Part shown: in pieces, positions 21,153-25,629 of the stretch
Layout: the number at the start of each line of letters is the position of its first letter
Numbering within the stretch: the first letter of the stretch is position 1
IMG/VR virus record: IMGVR_UViG_3300036766_000426
Span: 1 to 25,629 of that record
Direction: 5' to 3' (one strand)
DNA from: a virus
Length of the DNA: 25,629 nt
Position numbers and translations under genes: made by a program
The notes under the pieces: model-generated
What the model was told of the DNA's origin: nothing
Databases searched by the model: none
What the model saw: the letters and a program-made list of their open reading frames with translations, nothing else

Positions 21153-21896
21153 ATGAAGATTCTGATGTGTGTGTTAGCCTTAGGACTAGGCTTCTTCACT
21201 GCTCGCGCACTGGACGCGTACACTGTTCCGCAACTCGCAGGTGAACGAGTCGAATTGCCGGATGACGGCGACAAGTGGGACTTGATCGTCTTCACCAGCG
21301 ACGCCTGGCAGCAAGACGCTCGAGAGAGTGCGTTCGTCAAAGGATTTGATACTGACCCGGGCTTGAAGAAAATCAAGTCTCGTACGAGGTATCACCACTA
21401 TACTACTTCGCACCCAATCTACCAGTCGCAATTTCGTAGTGTTGTTAAGGACAGCTATCCTTGCTGTATTCTGCAAAGACCCAATGGCTACAAGGTCTAC
21501 AAGGCCAGCGCTAACAATGTACCGAGATCACCTGATGCCCTGTGCTCTGCTATGAAAACGAAAGTGCGCGAGCACCAGCGCACAGTTCGTGGCGTACGGC
21601 ACACTACTAAGGTTACTACTCAACGAAGCACAACGCCTTGTAAAGTCGACGGGACCTGCAAGGAGGATGCAGCTGGCAAGGGTATCCTTCGTCGAATCTT
21701 GCATCATCCGAAGCCTGACGATAAGCCGGTTGATGTACCCAAGGTTGATACACCGCCGGTAGATAACACACCAGTGGATGATACTCCAGACACTGAAGAG
21801 ACAGCAGGCGTGCATTGGGGCCCGCTTGTTCTGTTCGGATTGCTCGGAGTAGCAGGCGCCTGTGTCGTGATGTTCACTAAGGCGGTTCACGGCTAG
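21153..21896 (+). CDS. Membrane-anchored thioredoxin-fold-like protein
   Basis: 247 residues from the ATG at 21153 (SD AAGGAG, spacing 6); an earlier in-frame start at 21042 runs through the previous gene. An N-terminal hydrophobic segment (2-20) looks like a signal or anchor. Residues 40-125 resemble a thioredoxin fold: KWDLIVFTS strand, no CxxC, and a possible cis-Pro at SYPCC (Pro103). Then come a Lys/Thr-rich part, a PV-D repeat linker (about 188-212) and a C-terminal TM segment (222-243). Without CxxC it is probably a binding domain, not an oxidoreductase. Confidence 0.6.
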   Translation: MKILMCVLALGLGFFTARALDAYTVPQLAGERVELPDDGDKWDLIVFTSDAWQQDARESAFVKGFDTDPGLKKIKSRTRYHHYTTSHPIYQSQFRSVVKDSYPCCILQRPNGYKVYKASANNVPRSPDALCSAMKTKVREHQRTVRGVRHTTKVTTQRSTTPCKVDGTCKEDAAGKGILRRILHHPKPDDKPVDVPKVDTPPVDNTPVDDTPDTEETAGVHWGPLVLFGLLGVAGACVVMFTKAVHG

Positions 21897-21921
21897 AACT
21901 CTTCCTCTCACGTAAGGACTC

Positions 21922-22368
21922 ATGCCAATGTTCGTTGTAAGTGAAATGGAAATCATCATGGCCGTTCTCGCCGTCATGGCGGGCGTCGGCATCGGGTTGA
22001 TTTTTGTATTGAAGCGCCGCAAGATGGTGGCGATTCGCAAGCGGTGCTTCATCGTTGCAGGCAGAGCAAAGGCCGAAGGTCTTGATCTTCTTGCAGAGAT
22101 CGCTGAATCAGTCGCTACTGGCGACATCGTTGAGCTATTCAAAGAAATTGAATCGCTCGAAAAGATGTTCATGACTCCGGGTGCATTGAAGCTGCACTTG
22201 GATGAGTTGTTCACCAAGCAGCTTGCACTTCGGCTATCCAGTGTTGCTGATCGCATTCCGATTCTGAAAGCGGTCGATGATCTTCGTGCCAACGAACAGC
22301 ATGTTCGAGAAGGCATCATCGAAGATGCTCGAAAAGAAGAGGTGATTGCTGCCGCTGGCTCTCATTGA
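21922..22368 (+). CDS. Membrane protein with cytoplasmic helical domain
   Basis: 148 residues. SD GTAAGGA is 3 bases from the ATG at 21922 and 9 from the in-frame ATG at 21928, so the latter may be used. An N-terminal TM helix (about 11-29, LAVMAGVGIGLIFVL) is followed by KRRK, positive-inside, then a mostly helical domain with heptad-like spacing. No family recognised. It closes the envelope block before a strong terminator. Confidence 0.65.
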   Translation: MPMFVVSEMEIIMAVLAVMAGVGIGLIFVLKRRKMVAIRKRCFIVAGRAKAEGLDLLAEIAESVATGDIVELFKEIESLEKMFMTPGALKLHLDELFTKQLALRLSSVADRIPILKAVDDLRANEQHVREGIIEDARKEEVIAAAGSH

Positions 22369-22392
22369 GGGGTGGGGGTTGGCTTGTGCGCC

Positions 22393-22432
22393 GCCGTGCG
22401 CCTGTCTCAACACAAACAGGCGCACGGCTTTT
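22393..22432 (+). terminator. Intrinsic terminator, 13-bp perfect stem
   Basis: GCCGTGCGCCTGT (22393-22405) pairs perfectly with ACAGGCGCACGGC (22416-22428) around a 10-base loop, followed by TTTT. The strongest terminator in the window. It separates the envelope block from the membrane-coil/tail genes, though readthrough remains possible since the T-run is short. Confidence 0.85.
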
Positions 22433-22447
22433 AAGAGGAGTCTCTAC

Positions 22448-22702
22448 GTGCTAGTAAAACGTGCACATCGGATTCGATGGGGCCTAGGAGAGTGGCTCGC
22501 GGCGCTTGCAATCATCATTACACTTGCGGGTTCAGTGATCTCGAACGAACGGCGCACGACGCGTATCGAAACTATAGTAGAAATGCAGGTAGCATTGATC
22601 TCAGCAATGAACGACTCACTTGAAAAGAGTGCTATTGCTCGAGCGAGAACAGAAGAGCAGTTGCGTCAAATCAAAGAACAGCTTTCCCATAGGCTCAAAT
22701 GA
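22448..22702 (+). CDS. Small single-TM, coiled-coil membrane protein
   Basis: 84 residues from the GTG at 22448, chosen because AAGAGGAG lies just upstream and after the terminator; an earlier in-frame start would cross the terminator stem. A basic N-terminus is followed by one TM segment (about 17-33, WLAALAIIITLAGSV) and a charged coiled coil (50-84). Topology resembles some phage holin/spanin-like or tail-anchoring proteins, but no family is recognised. ATGA overlap with the tail fibre gene suggests shared translation. Confidence 0.65.
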   Translation: MLVKRAHRIRWGLGEWLAALAIIITLAGSVISNERRTTRIETIVEMQVALISAMNDSLEKSAIARARTEEQLRQIKEQLSHRLK

Positions 22703-23910
22703 TGACATTATCAAATCCAGTCAGTTTGACCGCTGCTCTTAGAGCTCTCATCGCAGGTGCGCTTCAGCGGACCGAGAACATCACTGGCACGATCATCACT
22801 CGCTACGGTGGCACGGGCACGCTGGCCGGCATCACGCCCCAGTTGGGCGAGCTGGTCATCAACACCGATCTTGGGACGCTGTTGCATGGCGATGGGTCAA
22901 CGCTCGGTGGCCTTTCGTTCACGCCCAACTTCAACACGGGCGCAACGATCTGGGTCGGGCCGACCGGCAGCAACATGGCGTTGAGTGGCTCGGCATTGAA
23001 CACCGCCTATACGGCGGCTAAGGCATTGAGGCCCTACGGCAACGACAAGTCGACCACGAATCGCGACACGCTCGTCATCCTGCCAGGCTGGTACGACATC
23101 AATAGTCTGGGGGCCGATATTGCCCTCGACACGGAATTTGTTGACGTGATTGGCGTCGGCGGTCCAGGCGCTGTGACGATCTTCGGCGGCACGCGGGCCT
23201 TCAATCAGACAGCCAATGACGTGCGCATCCGAGGTATCACCTTTTACCGCGAAGGCAGCGGAAAGGTGTTTAAGATCGGCGGCTCGACGCACGCCGCAAC
23301 GCTTCACGAAGATTTGATTTTTGCCCAGACATCGGGCGTTAGCATTGTCGACATGATGTCGTATGCCACCTTTACGAATTTTGACGGCACCTATCGCCGG
23401 ATCAGGGGAGTATGCGTGGGTGGCGCGCAGAATCGCGTAATTGGTATCTACGGCGGCTGGGGAAGTGGCTTTACTTGCAACGCTGTTTTTGAGGATTGCG
23501 AGGGTGCTGCTCATTGCTTTGGGATGGGTTCCAGTGCCATCGCTTCCGCCTTCGTGTCGTTTACTGGTCGGCACACTCGCTGCCGAATCAGCACAGACTC
23601 AACAGCGACCGGCAATCTCAATCCCTACGCTGGCGCAGTCATTGAAGATGGCTTCTACAAGTGCGGCCTCACGAATTCATCCATCTTTCGCGTCGTCGTA
23701 GCTGGCGGCGATTCGCCGATCTTTCGGCGTTGCACGATCCTCGGAAACGGCACTGGCAATGCGATTGAGCGGACCGGCTCCGAAACGACCGCCACACTGA
23801 CCGCCTCGCACCTGATGATGGGTGCCAACGGCATCAACTCCAACTTGACAAACAAACTCGGCACGAACGCGGCAGCGTTCAACATCGCCGACGCCAACGT
23901 GACAGGTTAA
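22699..23910 (+). CDS. Tail fibre/tailspike with parallel beta-helix
   Basis: 403 residues. The N-terminal segment ITPQLGELVINTDLGTLLHG followed by DGSTLGG is the tropism-determinant-type head domain seen at the start of many phage tail and receptor-binding proteins. From about residue 95 onward, repeated short strands with Gly/Asn turns (DVIGVGGPGAVTIFGGT, DVRIRGITF, FEDCEG, GFYKCG, RRCTILGNG) suggest a right-handed beta-helix, as in tailspikes that bind or degrade surface sugar. No clear enzymatic triad seen. The DNA is more GC-rich than the genes around it, typical of exchanged receptor-binding modules. Confidence 0.75.
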   Translation: MMTLSNPVSLTAALRALIAGALQRTENITGTIITRYGGTGTLAGITPQLGELVINTDLGTLLHGDGSTLGGLSFTPNFNTGATIWVGPTGSNMALSGSALNTAYTAAKALRPYGNDKSTTNRDTLVILPGWYDINSLGADIALDTEFVDVIGVGGPGAVTIFGGTRAFNQTANDVRIRGITFYREGSGKVFKIGGSTHAATLHEDLIFAQTSGVSIVDMMSYATFTNFDGTYRRIRGVCVGGAQNRVIGIYGGWGSGFTCNAVFEDCEGAAHCFGMGSSAIASAFVSFTGRHTRCRISTDSTATGNLNPYAGAVIEDGFYKCGLTNSSIFRVVVAGGDSPIFRRCTILGNGTGNAIERTGSETTATLTASHLMMGANGINSNLTNKLGTNAAAFNIADANVTG

Positions 23911-23913
23911 AGC

Positions 23914-25128
23914 ATGCTCGTCATTAACGGCAATTCTGGTGGAAGTGCTGTCCTTATCGATGGACATGCTGGTGGCGGCGTAAGTATTGACGCTGGCGCA
24001 TTAAGCGAGGTTGATTTTAACCTCGTGACCTATGTTGATGTTGAAGTGTCTGGCGGCAATCCAGGTTCGCAAGTCACAATCGAGGACATTCTGTTCGACT
24101 CTGTGACTAGTTCAACGATCATAACTGATGGACATCTTGTCGCAACGGGTGACTTAGCATTCACCTTCGAATCGCTGGACACTGGCATCGGAACTGTAAC
24201 TGAGAATGGTGAAGTTGATTGGGTTGCCAATGGCGTTGCTCGCATCCTGTGCAAAGGCACAAAATGTTGGAAGCGACAGAATGTTACTGTTAGCAAGGCT
24301 ACTGGTCAAACGACGAATCGCTTCAACAGCTATATCGCGGGCAGCGCCGCTAAGCATTGTACCGACGCTATCGACAGTGCAATTGCCGGCAAGACGCTGA
24401 TTACTAATGGTCTACTGTTCTCTTCAATGGACCATGTGAATGCGATTTATGTACGTAACTCAAATTGTTGGTTAAATCTGCTAGGCATTGATTGCACTGG
24501 CATCGGTGTTTGGAACGACATCGGTAACTATGGCTTAGGTTCACAGAATCGGCATGGCACGGTTTTACACAATCAAATTGCCATATTCGCCGCACACTAC
24601 AATCCTTCATGCCCAATCGGAACAAAGGTTCGTTTTGTCACCGCTGACAACATTGCAGTAGACCGCATTGTAGAAGCTGTGCTACAGCCTGTCGGCGACA
24701 TGTACTTAGTTCGTTTTAGTGAAGCACTACCCGCGAGTATTCATGTCAACAAAGTTCTTCCGTCAAATTGGTCCACATATTTTCCGAGCGTGGCGATTGG
24801 CGCTGAATCGGCAAAGTATAGCATTCCAGTGCTGTCCACAGATCAGACTAAAGGCGGATACATTCAGAATTGGATGACTGAAGTGTCTCTGGCTGAAGGA
24901 TTTGTTAAGCCAACAGATGCACAGCGGTTGTTGTTCACCAAGCTTTACATATCCGGGGATTCCGGAGCACCGCGTGCTTTAATCATCAACGGTGAGCTTG
25001 CCGTGCTGTCAAGTCATTCCAGTCAATCGCTTGTGCAGTATCTCACTGATCTTGATGCTGGTATCAATACACTTGTTCCTGGTGCGGCTACAACAAAGAT
25101 CAATCTTTCTGGCTTCACGGCATTCTAA
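23914..25128 (+). CDS. Chymotrypsin-fold (S1) serine protease with N-terminal beta domain, in tail region
   Basis: 404 residues. Residues 1-130 form a beta-rich domain with Gly-rich turns, fit for assembly or carbohydrate contact. The C-terminal part has the S1 signatures in order: HNQIAIFAAHY with His228, GDMYLVRF with Asp262, and LYISGDSGAPRALIINGELA with Ser350, the GDSG[G] motif. The triad order His-Asp-Ser and the spacing fit chymotrypsin-like proteases. No signal peptide is visible, and neighbours on both sides are fibre genes, so it may be a virion-attached protease or a self-processing fibre. No known phage family can be named. Confidence 0.7.
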   Translation: MLVINGNSGGSAVLIDGHAGGGVSIDAGALSEVDFNLVTYVDVEVSGGNPGSQVTIEDILFDSVTSSTIITDGHLVATGDLAFTFESLDTGIGTVTENGEVDWVANGVARILCKGTKCWKRQNVTVSKATGQTTNRFNSYIAGSAAKHCTDAIDSAIAGKTLITNGLLFSSMDHVNAIYVRNSNCWLNLLGIDCTGIGVWNDIGNYGLGSQNRHGTVLHNQIAIFAAHYNPSCPIGTKVRFVTADNIAVDRIVEAVLQPVGDMYLVRFSEALPASIHVNKVLPSNWSTYFPSVAIGAESAKYSIPVLSTDQTKGGYIQNWMTEVSLAEGFVKPTDAQRLLFTKLYISGDSGAPRALIINGELAVLSSHSSQSLVQYLTDLDAGINTLVPGAATTKINLSGFTAF

Positions 25129-25143
25129 CACAGAGACAAAACA

Positions 25144-25629
25144 ATGAGTGCGAAAGTTCACGTGACATATGATCCGGGCCAGAGTGTTGAGATTGTACTG
25201 TTCAATGATGCTGGTGAATGGATGATTATCGGCACCGGAGCTATCGAAGCTTTCAATCAAAGCAATCTCGCGACATATATACTTGCCGGCGCTGCTGTTG
25301 GTACTGGCTTGGCCGCGCGAGTGTATGCGCACACTGTGCCTACACCACTTGTACTGCCAGCCCGCTTTAACTACGTGGCTTTTGACGTGGCGACTGGAGA
25401 CGTCATTGGTGGCGGCGAAATCGCGTTCTCGGCAGCAGGCGTGCGCGTAACACCAGTTGAACCAATCATCGCTGGGCGGCACGCGTCGATCGAGTCTGAC
25501 GGTACAGTTACTGGCATGGCAGACTTGCCCACTAACGCTGAACTCGAAACAGCGTTGTCCCCGTACGCGACTGCGGCTGCGGTGGCAGACTTGCCCACTA
25601 ACGCTGAACTCGAAACAGCGTTGTCCCCG
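25144..25629 (+). CDS. Fibre-like protein, N-terminal part (runs off the window)
   Basis: The ATG at 25144 begins a frame open to the window end (162 residues visible). Residues 1-110 are beta-rich (SVEIVLFNDAGEW, YVAFDVATGDVIGGGEIAF). Then a 22-residue repeat starts with ADLPTNAELETALSP, one full copy plus most of a second, likely a coiled-coil stalk. Tail-fibre character fits both neighbours. Total length and C-terminal domain unknown. Confidence 0.6.
   Translation, partial: MSAKVHVTYDPGQSVEIVLFNDAGEWMIIGTGAIEAFNQSNLATYILAGAAVGTGLAARVYAHTVPTPLVLPARFNYVAFDVATGDVIGGGEIAFSAAGVRVTPVEPIIAGRHASIESDGTVTGMADLPTNAELETALSPYATAAAVADLPTNAELETALSP
25517..25629 (+). repeat. 66-bp tandem repeat, at least 1.7 copies
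   Basis: 47 bases beginning TGGCAGACTTGCCCACTAAC at 25517-25563 recur exactly at 25583-25629, period 66 bp (22 codons, ADLPTNAELETALSPY type unit). Exact DNA identity implies recent duplication. Cut by the window edge. Confidence 0.9.

Noticed and set aside
21528-22319. 263-residue open frame on the - strand
   Set aside because: It lies opposite two well-supported + strand genes with SDs and TM segments; no motif; probably a composition shadow.
22897-23574. 225-residue open frame on the - strand
   Set aside because: Opposite the GC-rich tail-fibre gene, where long antisense frames are expected; no recognisable domain or start signal.

Overview
The window reads as part of a tailed double-stranded DNA phage genome, or a phage-derived metagenomic contig. 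All recognisable genes lie on the + strand, are tightly packed (many ATGA or TGATG stop/start overlaps), and include a phage-type family A DNA polymerase, ATP-dependent ligase, terminase and portal. No ribosomal, tRNA, integrase or transposase gene was seen. The host cannot be fixed from sequence alone. AGGAG-type ribosome binding sites and a lipobox lipoprotein point to a bacterial host with a membrane lipoprotein system. A planctomycete-like host is possible from the general look of the lipoprotein/cysteine-peptidase proteins, but that is a weak inference.

Layout. (1) 1-4781, nucleotide and replication block: tail of an upstream gene, a cytosine-C5-methyltransferase-like protein, a thymidylate-synthase-family enzyme with the Asp that marks dCMP rather than dUMP enzymes, a thymidylate-kinase-like nucleotide kinase, a small basic protein, and DNA polymerase A. 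(2) 4782-8417, accessory block of small genes (two small zinc-ribbon proteins, coiled-coil proteins), with a 17-bp leader repeated three times and a 24-bp start-site duplication. (3) 8418-13085, ligase followed by what looks like a sugar-activation and transfer pathway: APH-like sugar kinase, small HAD phosphatase, NTP-sugar nucleotidyltransferase, GatZ-like TIM-barrel protein, cupin, glycosyltransferase. (4) 13165-13998, VRR-NUC nuclease and a basic zinc-finger protein separated by a 212-bp element bounded by perfect 22-bp inverted repeats. (5) 13967-19923, switch to late functions: small sigma-like factor, HGG-motif protein (possible small terminase), SAM methyltransferase, CsrA, second glycosyltransferase, two-TM protein, small structural-like protein, large terminase, portal. 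(6) 19925-22702, envelope-directed block: permuted NlpC/P60-like protein, lipoprotein C39-like cysteine peptidase, membrane-anchored thioredoxin-like protein, two more membrane proteins. (7) 22699-end, tail/receptor proteins: beta-helix tail fibre, a chymotrypsin-fold serine protease with an N-terminal beta domain, and the start of a repetitive fibre.

How it may work together (inference). The dCMP-hydroxymethylase-like enzyme and nucleotide kinase could supply a modified dCTP to the phage polymerase. The sugar cassette could build an activated sugar and a glycosyltransferase could attach it to hydroxymethylated DNA. The methyltransferase-like gene, the late SAM methyltransferase and the second glycosyltransferase could add further decoration. 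The alternative is that the sugar genes decorate virions or the host surface. The least explained structures are the 212-bp inverted-repeat element, the repeated translation leaders and the GDSG protease in the tail region.
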